The translations under genes and the position numbers were made by a program. From positions 1 to 14,678 of the forward strand of contig DASQLD010000505.1 of assembly GCA_035630195.1 (NCBI GenBank): a stretch of DNA of 14,678 nucleotides, given 5' to 3'. A model generated the notes under the pieces. The model was not told where the DNA came from. It did no database searches and saw only the letters and a program-made list of their open reading frames with translations. Source of the DNA: DASQDN01 sp035630195. GTDB lineage: Bacteria; Acidobacteriota; Terriglobia; Bryobacterales; Bryobacteraceae. Positions 1-6,989 of this stretch are shown one piece after another (position 1 is the stretch's first letter; each line of letters opens with the position of its first letter).

Positions 1-26
1 ACGCTCCGGACGCACTTCAGTCACTC

Positions 27-239
27 TTAATGCACCGCCGCCGCAATGATGATGCAGATGCCTATCGACATGGCGCCCACCATGATCGCGAGCGCCGTGT
101 TGCGGTTCTCGCAAACCTCTTTCCAGAGATCGTAAGGTGTCAGCTTGTCGACGATCACAAACGCCAAGCTGAAGATGACAATTCCGAGAACGGAATAGAC
201 GATCGCGTTAATGACGTAACCGGGATGGAAATCGGTCAT
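27..239 (-). CDS. DUF350 family two-helix inner-membrane protein
   Basis: Small integral membrane protein of 70 residues. Two hydrophobic helices are visible, about residues 8-28 and 47-69. They flank a short loop containing the family signature LTPYDLWKEVCENRNTALAI, typical of DUF350 (the family of E. coli YjfL). Many DUF350 proteins are about 130 residues with two such hairpins, so this is a single-repeat form. Its ATG directly follows the TAA of the upstream 62-residue gene (TAAATG), so translation is probably coupled, and it is the sixth gene of the SPFH/SpeD/DUF4178 operon. The molecular function of DUF350 is unknown; such genes recur beside polyamine-related and PspA/SPFH membrane-stress genes. 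Three bases after its stop there is a GTG-initiated frame that runs off the window, so the operon may continue leftwards. Family assignment is firm, role is not. Confidence 0.88.
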   Translation of the reverse strand: MTDFHPGYVINAIVYSVLGIVIFSLAFVIVDKLTPYDLWKEVCENRNTALAIMVGAMSIGICIIIAAAVH

Positions 240-428
240 TTACTTTCCTCCAGAATACCTGTGATATGAGCTGTAGATCGCTCTGTAAACGCCTGGGTTA
301 TCACGAACGGACTTCGGAACACCCTGTACAGTATTGACATCGGTAAAGCTGAAGCCTCGATACGATGCGACGCTCGAAGCGCCGATGAGCAGCAATCCGT
401 AAAGTCCGAAAAGTGGATGTCGAAACAT
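240..428 (-). CDS. Small membrane-anchored hypothetical protein of the SPFH/SpeD operon
   Basis: A 62-residue protein with an N-terminal hydrophobic stretch (about residues 5-22) that can act as a signal anchor, followed by a polar, aromatic- and arginine-rich tail. The tail contains the segment GVPKSVRDNPGVYRAIYSSY. I do not recognise a named domain. The start ATG overlaps the TGA of the upstream DUF4178 gene in the sequence TGATG, and its stop abuts the DUF350 start, which argues strongly that it is a real translated member of the operon and not a chance frame. The tail is probably exported or periplasmic if the N-terminus inserts in the usual orientation. The compact SVRDNPG motif looks like a constrained interaction surface. 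No catalytic residues can be proposed. Confidence 0.72.
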   Translation of the reverse strand: MFRHPLFGLYGLLLIGASSVASYRGFSFTDVNTVQGVPKSVRDNPGVYRAIYSSYHRYSGGK

Positions 429-1714
429 CAGTCATCTTCTCCTGATGAGCTTTGTACCAAAGCTCCATAATCGCTCTCTGCCCAACGCCTGTTTTCGAAA
501 CTGAACGCCCGGATAGAAGTAACGACCGGCGGTATGAGGAGGCCCAGAAATCCCAGGACAAACCAAAAGTAGGAGGGGGCGCCATGCTGTAGGGTCAACT
601 CATAACGCATTCGTCGTGGGCGGCCATCCTTTTCCATCTCCGGTTCAACGCGCAAGTAGTATCGTCCCGCAGGAACGGCTGGAATTGACACACTTCCCGA
701 TCGATTCCCTTCGGTCCACGCGCCGTCGCTGTCGCTTCCGGCATAGAAGCTGACTTGTTTGCCGAAATCGTAAGCCGTTCCCGTATCGTCATTGATTAGA
801 GCGAGTCCGAAGTACGCCCAATCATTCGAGAGGTCCGTCTTGAGCTGCACTTGCAGGCTGGCTTGCGCTCCCTTCAAAGCAAAAACAGGCGTCACGAAGG
901 AAGGTTCGGTGTTTCCTGTGCTGAACGTATATGTCTGACGAAATGCCTGGTCACGTGGGGATACAATCGCGACTCCAATTACCGTCAGCAACAAGAGTAG
1001 CGATAGCAGAGTGAATGTCATCCAGGAACTCGCGATCCGTCCGGTGTAGGGGGATGGTTGGTTCGAATAGATGCCAATCGCAGCCGGAGGAGAATCCTTC
1101 AAGCCGAATGCCTTCCAGATTTCGGCTCCGTTCGTATACCGGCCAATTGACCATACGACTTCCCCTTCGGTTTCTTCCGATGAAATCGATTCCGGAGCTG
1201 CGACGTAATCTTTGATGTCGACGCTATCGCCGACACGCACTTGCCATGGGAACTCGCCCATCACAAAGGCAGTCACGGCAGAAGCGCTTTGAAAGTGCGT
1301 ATATGTCTTGCCGCCGTAGATAACTGACGGCTTGGAACCTTTGCTAGAAGCGACGGGAAGAGCGCGCAGCGTCCGGATATCATTCCAATGTCCGTTGTAC
1401 TCGGTGAGATACCGGTAGCCTTTGTAGGGATTGTGGAGCAGATACTCCGACCACTCATACGTTACGCCATCGACCTCAATCTGTCGAATCTGAAAACCGA
1501 TTGCTTCATACTGTCCGCCCTGCAGTTTTCCTCGTGTTCCAAGTGGTATTTTCGGCTGATACCGTTTCGCTCCTTCGAACTTCTGAAGAATCTGAAGAGA
1601 GGGATTCGTGGCGTCAAGCACCGATAGGCATTGAATACAGACTGCGTTGATGGTGCGTTCGTACTTCAGCTCGACTGTGCCGCCACAATTGGGACACTCC
1701 AGGGTACGGACCAT
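428..1714 (-). CDS. DUF4178 protein with N-terminal zinc ribbon and two membrane spans
   Basis: A 428-residue protein. It begins with a zinc ribbon (C7, C10, C26, C29; CPNCGG and CIQC) and continues with a DUF4178-like beta-rich domain at about residues 55-200. A membrane helix follows at about 231-252, then a roughly 130-residue region rich in beta strands (about 253-380), a second helix at about 382-402 and a short polar tail. The topology puts zinc ribbon and DUF4178 in the cytoplasm and the beta-sandwich-like region outside. DUF4178 has no established activity; it is found with SpeD, aminopropyltransferase and DUF350 genes. The ATG overlaps the preceding stop as TGATG and the gene ends the same way, so translation is coupled on both sides. 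The extracytoplasmic domain resembles a jelly-roll or Ig-like fold only by strand pattern, which is inference. Confidence 0.82.
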   Translation of the reverse strand: MVRTLECPNCGGTVELKYERTINAVCIQCLSVLDATNPSLQILQKFEGAKRYQPKIPLGTRGKLQGGQYEAIGFQIRQIEVDGVTYEWSEYLLHNPYKGYRYLTEYNGHWNDIRTLRALPVASSKGSKPSVIYGGKTYTHFQSASAVTAFVMGEFPWQVRVGDSVDIKDYVAAPESISSEETEGEVVWSIGRYTNGAEIWKAFGLKDSPPAAIGIYSNQPSPYTGRIASSWMTFTLLSLLLLLTVIGVAIVSPRDQAFRQTYTFSTGNTEPSFVTPVFALKGAQASLQVQLKTDLSNDWAYFGLALINDDTGTAYDFGKQVSFYAGSDSDGAWTEGNRSGSVSIPAVPAGRYYLRVEPEMEKDGRPRRMRYELTLQHGAPSYFWFVLGFLGLLIPPVVTSIRAFSFENRRWAESDYGALVQSSSGEDD

Positions 1715-2346
1715 CAGGACCAGCCCTCAATTAGCTTCAGGTTCTTGAAGTGCAGATCCTCAAAATCTAACGCTTCGCCGATGAATAGAAGCGGTGGATT
1801 CTCGCTGTAGTCGATGGTGCCGAAATGAGAATCTGCGGACCGCATGTCGGCAAACATCAGATCTGTTTTATCCCAATACTCGAACGGCAACTCCCCTTCC
1901 ACGCCTTCGTAGCGAGCTCGCGTGATGGTGGTGACTTCGAGCGCGACATTGTCGACGTTTATTTTGAACTGACGTGACAGCTCGTGCGCTGGAGGGATTC
2001 CTTGCGGCAACTGATGAAGGAACGACACCGCGTACTCTAATGAGGCATCGGATAGCCAGCCGCTGCTGCCGTCGTTAAAGAGGAGATGCCATTCGTTCCA
2101 GCGGCCTTCGTCGTAGGCATAGAGAATACGTCCTGTAACGACAAACGCTTTGTTTCGATAGATGCCCTCAGTGCCTATCTGAACGGGCGATGGATCTACG
2201 GGCAGATCCGCAACTTTTCCGACGGCTTCAAGATTGACGTCGTGCCGTACGAGAACCGAGCGGCAGTAGGGGCACACGGTTTGAACAGCGCTGGACCACC
2301 GGAATGTCACAGGCGCTCCGCAGCTTGGGCAGAACACGCTCTTCAT
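1714..2346 (-). CDS. DUF4178 protein with N-terminal zinc ribbon, soluble
   Basis: A 210-residue protein without membrane segments. It starts with a zinc ribbon (C6, C9, C25, C28; CPSCG and CPYC) and the rest is a DUF4178-type beta-rich domain, including the segment YDEGRWNEWHLLFNDGSSGW characteristic of that family. It is a paralogue, in domain order, of the first half of the next gene in the operon, which adds membrane anchors. Its ATG overlaps the speD-like stop as ATGA and its TGA overlaps the next ATG, so it sits inside a translationally coupled series. It is probably cytosolic and may partner with the membrane-anchored paralogue. The biochemical role is unknown, since DUF4178 has not been tied to a reaction. 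Family call good, function open. Confidence 0.82.
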   Translation of the reverse strand: MKSVFCPSCGAPVTFRWSSAVQTVCPYCRSVLVRHDVNLEAVGKVADLPVDPSPVQIGTEGIYRNKAFVVTGRILYAYDEGRWNEWHLLFNDGSSGWLSDASLEYAVSFLHQLPQGIPPAHELSRQFKINVDNVALEVTTITRARYEGVEGELPFEYWDKTDLMFADMRSADSHFGTIDYSENPPLLFIGEALDFEDLHFKNLKLIEGWS

Positions 2347-2726
2347 GGTTGATACGGACGTTCGATCCGCCGCACTGTGACAGTGGATGCCCCGAGCATT
2401 TCCTTCAATCGCTGTTCAAAGTCCCACTGCGGACGTGGCCGACAGCAGAACAAGTTCAGACAAGCCGAACCAAACTCGGGAAACGTGTGACAAGTGAGAT
2501 GCGACTCGGAGAGCAGAGCGAGTCCGGTGACACCGCCCGCGCCTGGGAATTTATGCCACATGGGTTCAGCAATCGGGTGAAGCTCCGCTTCCTCGATGAT
2601 GCGTGAGAATACTCGGGAAAGGTTGGAGAGGTCCGATAGCGCTTCGCGATGACAGCCGTGAGCCTCGACCACCCACTCACAACCGCCAGAGAACTCAGTC
2701 GGATCGATTACTGCTGCTTTCCGCAT
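2343..2726 (-). CDS. speD: SpeD-type pyruvoyl-dependent decarboxylase (AdoMet decarboxylase family)
   Basis: Small (127-residue) bacterial class-1b SpeD homologue. The family makes decarboxylated AdoMet, the aminopropyl donor for spermidine, after self-cleavage that turns a serine into a pyruvoyl group. The processing motif SESHLTCHTFPE is intact: cleavage would occur between E74 and S75, with H80 and C95 at the same spacings (+5 and +20) as the catalytic histidine and cysteine of bacterial SpeD. T67 lies where a helper serine is usual. The length is normal. The ATG at 2726 lies inside the 3' end of the SPFH gene (19-nt overlap) and its TGA overlaps the next ATG. Some SpeD homologues have become ornithine or arginine decarboxylases, so AdoMet as substrate is probable, not certain. 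The symbol indicates family. Confidence 0.83.
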   Translation of the reverse strand: MRKAAVIDPTEFSGGCEWVVEAHGCHREALSDLSNLSRVFSRIIEEAELHPIAEPMWHKFPGAGGVTGLALLSESHLTCHTFPEFGSACLNLFCCRPRPQWDFEQRLKEMLGASTVTVRRIERPYQP

Positions 2727-3724
2727 TCCGGGCAGAATTTAGCGCGTTTTGGGATCGACTTTCCGCATTCGAAACAGAACTTTGTCTCACCGGCGGGAGC
2801 TGCCGGCTCGGAAGCAGGCGCGGCGGGAGGTACTGGGTTTTGTGGCGACGGTCCACCAGACTGATCCGGACGCATCGCGTTCATCATCTGCTGCGCCATC
2901 GTGAAGCCTGCGCCAAGGCCGACGCCGGCTCCGGCAAGTCCGCCACCTTCATTCGCGGCCGCGATCGGTAAAGACTCGGCGACCTGGAATTGGGTGTACT
3001 TGCCCATATCACCGATTATGTTCATGCCGATGCGTTGATCCAGGCGTTTCTGCAATTCCTCCGGCAAAGAGAGGTTTTCTACGACAAAGCTGTCGAGGGT
3101 CAAGCCCAGTTCGGCGAAAGCGGGCCTGAGATGTTCAGCAATGCGCTGGCCCAGCTCAATCTGATTGGCGGCCATGTCAAGGAACGGCACCTGACTTTCC
3201 GCAAAGGTGTCCGACATGCGGCCAACGATCGTGTTGCGCAACTGGCCTTCGAGATCTTCAACGCGGTACAACTCGCGCGTGCCGCTGACCTTCGTATGGA
3301 AGGTTCGCGGGTCCGTTAGACGCCAGGAGTAGATGCCGTGCGCACGTAGCCGAATCGCGCCGAAATCTTTGTCGCGAACCGTAACGGGCTGCGCTGTTCC
3401 CCAGCGCTGGTTCGTTTGGAGGCGGGAGGAGAAGAAGTAGACGTCACTCTTGAACGGAGACTGAAACAGCTTGTCCCAATTCATCAGGTTGGTCAACAGA
3501 GGTAGCGTATTGCTGTTGAGCGTGTAGAGGCCCGGACCAAGGACGTCCGCCATCCGGCCCTCATTCACAAAAGCGGCCATCTGCGATTCGCGGACCGTGA
3601 GTTTCGCCCCATTTTGAATTTCCATATCTTGCATGGGGTAACGGTAGGCGAGTATGCCATCCTCTGGCTCGGTCCAGTGAATGACATCGATAAACTGCTT
3701 TTTAATGAAGTCACGAATACTCAT
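2708..3724 (-). CDS. SPFH/band-7 domain protein with C-terminal zinc ribbon (YdjI-like)
   Basis: First gene of the operon, 338 residues from the ATG at 3724. An upstream in-frame GTG at 3742 would add six residues. ATG is preferred because MSIRDFIKKQFIDVI is the usual family beginning and because a TATACT -10 box overlaps the GTG. The body is an SPFH domain of the B. subtilis YdjI or 'virion core protein' type: YDVYFFS-like and RLRAHGIYSWRL-like strands, then a helix-rich part up to about residue 250. Next come a Gly/Ala/Met segment, a Pro/Ala linker and a zinc ribbon (C317, C320, C331, C334; CFECG and CPECG). SPFH proteins oligomerise on membranes as scaffolds; YdjI works with PspA in membrane stress. 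No pspA is in the window. It shares the zinc-ribbon theme with both DUF4178 proteins. Confidence 0.87.
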   Translation of the reverse strand: MSIRDFIKKQFIDVIHWTEPEDGILAYRYPMQDMEIQNGAKLTVRESQMAAFVNEGRMADVLGPGLYTLNSNTLPLLTNLMNWDKLFQSPFKSDVYFFSSRLQTNQRWGTAQPVTVRDKDFGAIRLRAHGIYSWRLTDPRTFHTKVSGTRELYRVEDLEGQLRNTIVGRMSDTFAESQVPFLDMAANQIELGQRIAEHLRPAFAELGLTLDSFVVENLSLPEELQKRLDQRIGMNIIGDMGKYTQFQVAESLPIAAANEGGGLAGAGVGLGAGFTMAQQMMNAMRPDQSGGPSPQNPVPPAAPASEPAAPAGETKFCFECGKSIPKRAKFCPECGKQQ

Positions 3725-3745
3725 TTGGTTTGGCCCAGTCACTAG

Positions 3746-3751
3746 AGTATA
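3746..3751 (-). promoter_or_regulatory. Candidate -10 box of the SPFH/SpeD/DUF4178 operon
   Basis: On the minus strand the hexamer TATACT lies about 22 nt upstream of the SPFH ATG at 3724, giving a short leader. It matches five of six bases of the sigma-70 -10 consensus. No good -35 box is visible at 16-18 nt (the best is CGAACA), so either an activator helps or a different sigma factor reads it. The whole operon would be transcribed from here because no other gap exists between its genes. Confidence 0.35.
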
Positions 3752-3828
3752 CGCAAACGTTCTGCGATTGTTCGCTGCAAAATAGAGGTTGATTGGTGGA
3801 GAGAGTTAAGATAGTAAGGACTCACCCC

Positions 3829-3903
<75 letters not shown>

Positions 3904-3921
3904 GCAAACATTCTTGGCAGA

Positions 3922-4534
3922 CTATGGCTGCGCGCCTGCCACATTTTTCACGGGACGCAATTCACGAACCGCTTGGATAACCTCTCGTACGGCCTCTACT
4001 ACTGCAGCCGGCTCTGACAAATGGATGTAGTGGTTGGCGCCCGGCACCGGCCTCCATCTTCCGAGCGGTGAAAAAGCTGCTATTTCCCGCTGCAGTTGTT
4101 GCGCCTTCAACGCACCCATCGAGGCTCTGTCAAGCCATGTGGTTTCGATTCCCGGGGAAAGAACAATCAGCGGAATCGCCGGCAAGCGCTTGGACTCTTT
4201 CTGCGCCTCCGACACGCTTAATCGGCTCGCCTCGCTCTCTGCGCGTTCGGCGGATCTCCGTCGCTCGGTCGCCCACATCTCTCGAAGTAACTCCGCCACA
4301 GCCTTTGGACGCTCTACCTCGGGTTGCACGTATCGTAGTTGAGGCGTGCCGGCGGGCTCCCAAAAGCGTTTTGGCTCAAAGTCCCACTGGTCCTCATGAG
4401 TGGAATCCACTAGCACCATTCCCGCCACTGGTTCCGGGAACTACGCTCGAAAGCTCGAACATGCAGGCCGCCCAAAGAATGACCTATTAGCGTGTATGGC
4501 GGGGCAACGTCGCCCGGAAGAAAAACGAAGTTCG
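3922..4534 (-). pseudogene. Truncated, frameshifted alpha/beta hydrolase
   Basis: Remnant of an alpha/beta-fold hydrolase of the 'GHSLGG' type. The C-terminal 168 residues are open from about 4437 to the stop at 3922: they include FPEPVAGMVLVDSTHED after the nucleophile strand and the catalytic-histidine segment PGANHYIHLSEP. The nucleophile elbow itself (PPYTLIGHSLGGLHVRAF) lies just upstream in another frame. Inserting one base in the AGTTCCC run (plus-strand 4438-4441) restores RSFPEPVAGM, so a single-base loss explains the break. Upstream of about 4534 the elbow frame hits a TGA, and the usual N-terminal lobe (oxyanion region, 'DRAGxGWS'-like motif) is missing. So the gene is truncated as well as frameshifted. 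It lies between tRNA-Cys and tRNA-Thr, in the opposite direction. A sequencing slip could explain the shift but not the missing N-terminus. Confidence 0.75.
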
Positions 4535-4750
4535 GGAACACCGGACTGGTTCACCTTGTAGCCGTTGAAGGCCTTGGGACTCGCTACATGTCCAATCAAA
4601 TCGGCGAGAGCGATGCGCACAAGGAATTAGGTGATCTGAAACGAGACGTTGATGCATTCCAGCCTTGAAGCTCATGCGGAGACCCGGCGGGCTCCGGAAC
4701 GATTGGACAGTGTGGGATAATCAAAACAGCAGTTAATAGCCTCGCTAAGG
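4535..4750. other. Non-coding spacer with unrecognised reading-frame remnants
   Basis: No intact gene between the hydrolase remnant and tRNA-Thr. On the minus strand a protein-like stretch without a convincing start or ribosome site, VRIALADLIGHVASPKAFNG and onward, lies at about 4620-4520, after a stop. It is out of frame with the hydrolase and I do not recognise its family. It may be the remains of an inserted or deleted neighbour. AT-rich sequence just before the tRNA (TTAATA near 4732-4737) could be its -10 region. Confidence 0.35.
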
Positions 4751-4826
4751 GCCACCCTAGCTCAGTTGGTAGAGCATCGGTTTTGTAAACCGAATGTCGC
4801 CGGTTCGATCCCGGCGGGTGGCTCCA
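4751..4826 (+). tRNA. tRNA-Thr (anticodon UGU)
   Basis: A complete 76-nt tRNA with encoded CCA (4824-4826). The acceptor GCCACCC pairs with GGGTGGC. The D arm carries AGTTGGTAGA. The anticodon stem TCGGT/ACCGA surrounds TTTGTAA with anticodon TGT at 4784-4786. The T arm is GCCGG-TTCGATC-CCGGC, and the discriminator is U. It is a stand-alone gene about 850 nt from tRNA-Cys, with a degraded hydrolase between them. Confidence 0.96.
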
Positions 4827-5038
4827 TATTCAAATCTTCTGGTTAGTTCCCAACACCAAACGAAACGATAACGAGCATTGCTTGCTTAAACAGAATGGCG
4901 GAAGTGTGTTTGGCCACGTTGCAGTTGAACGTTAGTGCGTTCTGTTTAACGGCCTGAACCGACTTCGCCACAATGTGAAGCGCGGCCGGGTTGGCCTGCT
5001 GGCTCCCGACTGGAAGAGTTGCCAGTACTGAGTGCGCA

Positions 5039-6175
5039 TCACCGTCCGTGACCCTTATTGCCTTCCTCGACCTCGTAGCTGAACAAATCGGGGAATCTGC
5101 GAGGCTGAGATCGCAAATACTGATCGGGAGCTTTGACCTTGGCTCCGAAATGAGCCGCAGCGTGCCAGGGCCACCGGGGGTTGTAGAGAATGGCTCGCGC
5201 AATCGCAACCAGATCCGCGTCCCCGGTTGCGATGATTGCCTCCGCCTGCTCGAATTCAGTGATCAGTCCCACCGCAATTACAGGCACGCGAGTTGCCCCT
5301 TTGACAGCACGTGCAAGCGGCACCTGGTAACTCGGCGCCACGGGGATTTGCTGAGAGGGTGTCAGCCCCCCGCTAGAAACATGAATGCCAGAGCAACCAC
5401 GCCTTTCGAGTTCCCTCGCAAAAGCAATCGTCTGCTCGATGTCCCATCCCCCCTCAGCCCAGTCTGTGCCCGATACACGAAGGGTCACTGGACGGTCTGC
5501 CGGAAACGCCGCCCTCACTGCCTCGAAGACCTCAAGCGGAAACCGCATGCGGTTCTCAAGACTGCCGCCAAACTCGTCTTCTCTGAGGTTGCTCAGTGGC
5601 GAGAGGAACTGGTGAAGCAGGTACCCGTGAGCAGCGTGGATCTGCACTGCGTCGATGCCGAGCCTTGCGGCTCGGTGAGCAGCGGCGGCGAAAGCGTCCC
5701 GAACTCGTGCGAGCCCCTCCCCATCGAGACCCACCGGGGGATTCTCTTTGGCAGCGAATGGCAGCGGCGACGGCGCAATCGTCTGCCACCCCTCGGGCTC
5801 GTGCGGAGCAATCTGTGCTGAGCCTTCCCAGGGCACGCGCGTGGACGCTTTGCGTCCCGCATGCGCAAGTTGAATCGCAATCGGCATGTCCGACCAGCGC
5901 CGGATGCTGGCAAGTGTGCGCGCAAGCGCAGCCTCCGTCTCATCGGACCACAACCCAAGGTCACGAGGCGAGATGCGCCCTTCGGGCGCCACAGCCGTGG
6001 CTTCAATGGTGAGCAATGCCGCGCCTGACAGCGCGAGATGTCCGAGATGGATCAAATGCCAATCCGTGGCGCATCCGTTTTCGGCGGAGTACTGGCACAT
6101 CGGAGCGATGATGATCCGGTTCCGCAGCTCAAATTTGCCGACGCGAAACGGTGTAAACAGCTGGGCACGAGACAT
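5039..6175 (-). CDS. Old-yellow-enzyme family NADPH:flavin ene-reductase (YqjM/NamA-like)
   Basis: A 378-residue FMN-dependent TIM-barrel ene-reductase, which typically reduces activated C=C bonds of enones and nitro compounds with NAD(P)H in the cytosol. The thermophilic-like (YqjM) subclass is clear: C27 and Y29 in APMCQYSA correspond to the flavin-tuning cysteine and tyrosine, and H180/H183/Y185 in HAAHGYLLHQFLSPLSN are the substrate-binding HxxH and proton-donor region. RxxxEFGGSLENRMRF and the C-terminal phosphate-binding ADLVAIARAILYNPRWPW follow. Start: an upstream GTG at 6241 would add 22 non-conserved residues, but the ATG at 6175 has AGGGA six bases upstream and begins MSRAQLFTPFRVGKFELRNR, the normal family beginning. 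It is transcribed alone, divergent from the ferritin-like gene. The in vivo substrate is unknown; detoxification of electrophiles would fit that neighbour. Confidence 0.92.
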   Translation of the reverse strand: MSRAQLFTPFRVGKFELRNRIIIAPMCQYSAENGCATDWHLIHLGHLALSGAALLTIEATAVAPEGRISPRDLGLWSDETEAALARTLASIRRWSDMPIAIQLAHAGRKASTRVPWEGSAQIAPHEPEGWQTIAPSPLPFAAKENPPVGLDGEGLARVRDAFAAAAHRAARLGIDAVQIHAAHGYLLHQFLSPLSNLREDEFGGSLENRMRFPLEVFEAVRAAFPADRPVTLRVSGTDWAEGGWDIEQTIAFARELERRGCSGIHVSSGGLTPSQQIPVAPSYQVPLARAVKGATRVPVIAVGLITEFEQAEAIIATGDADLVAIARAILYNPRWPWHAAAHFGAKVKAPDQYLRSQPRRFPDLFSYEVEEGNKGHGR

Positions 6176-6256
6176 GGCGATTCCCTGAATGTGTGGACGC
6201 GGTTGAGAACAGCACGTATCTGGAATTCTCAGAAGCGACACCAGCGAGAAGAGTGT

Positions 6257-6276
6257 TCACGGGATTAGGTCCGTGA
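6257..6276. promoter_or_regulatory. Inverted repeat TCACGG-N8-CCGTGA, candidate operator
   Basis: A perfect 6-bp inverted repeat with an 8-bp spacer lies in the 240-bp divergent region between the ene-reductase (start 6175) and the ferritin-like gene (start 6416). The geometry suits a dimeric repressor or activator half-site pair. The downstream palindrome GGTTCGAACC (6304-6313) is a second candidate. No regulator gene is adjacent. Confidence 0.35.
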
Positions 6277-6415
6277 CGCCACACCGCTGGAAGTTGAACA
6301 TGCGGTTCGAACCACCCTGCTCGCGAGGACGCGCCTAGCGCGACATTCGCGCATCACTGTGATCCATAGAACACTTTTGAGCGAGTGGAGTCTCACTCCC
6401 GTAAGGAGACGCTAT

Positions 6416-6922
6416 ATGGCAACTGACACCATCAGTGATGTGATTAAAAGATATCTAAAAGACGCAATTGCGGCGGAAAGTAGTTTTGAAAGCCAACTTG
6501 AAGGCTTTGCGAAAGAAGGTGATGATGCCTCTGCGCGCCAGCTCTTCGCGCGACATGCGCAAGAGACGCGATTGCAACGGGAGCGCCTGGAGGCACGCCT
6601 ACGCGATCTGGGTGACAGCCCATCGACCGTGAAGAGCTTCATGGCGCACATGTTCAACTTCGCACCCAAGACAGCTTCAATGGGACATGATGAAGCGGAA
6701 CGCACGACACAGAACCTGATGATCGCTTATGCCGTGGAGCACAGTGAGGTCGCTATGTACGAATCGCTAGCGACGGTAGCGGAGAGCGCGGGTGATCAAG
6801 TGACAGCGCAACTCGCGCGAGATATTCAAAGCGAAGAGCAACAGACTGCTCGCATGGTGTGGGAGATGATCCGCCCATCCGCTCGTCGCGCAATTTCGAA
6901 GCTTGCTTCCGAAGTTTCGCGA
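6416..6922 (+). CDS. YciE/YciF-type (DUF892-like) ferritin-like stress protein
   Basis: A four-helix ferritin-like protein of 168-169 residues. Candidate metal ligands are placed as expected in the four helices: E21 (AAESSF), H47/E50 (RHAQE), E108-H109-E111 (VEHSEVAMYE) and E140/E141 (QSEEQQ). DUF892/YciF proteins are stress-associated, often stationary-phase, di-iron-like proteins whose chemistry is not firmly established. The start is well supported: AAGGAG (6403-6408) lies seven bases before ATG 6416, so a longer in-frame extension back to 6359 is unlikely. The short inverted repeat GAGTG-N6-CACTC (6383-6398) just before the Shine-Dalgarno could affect translation. It is followed after about 65 nt by a small basic protein gene in the same direction, and is divergent from an ene-reductase, so a shared stress context is plausible. 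Confidence 0.85.
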
Positions 6923-6989
6923 TAAGTCTATCGGCTTTGTCCAATTCGTACTGACCACGATCCATTTTGCTTTTTGATAAGAGGAAGCG

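Noticed and set aside
3904..4750. Integrated element between the two tRNA genes
   Set aside because: No integrase, no tRNA 3'-end duplicate and no flanking direct repeat could be seen; only a degraded hydrolase is present.
4843..5208. Minus-strand frame of 121 codons partly outside the ene-reductase
   Set aside because: Its N-terminal half is out of frame inside the ene-reductase 3' end and has no credible ribosome site. The tail (QQANPAALHIVAKSVQAV onward) is protein-like but I cannot tie it to a family; the 4827-5038 gap is otherwise empty.
4991..5821. Plus-strand frame of 276 codons
   Set aside because: Antisense to the well-supported ene-reductase, with low-complexity, Arg/Cys/Pro-rich translation and no domain.
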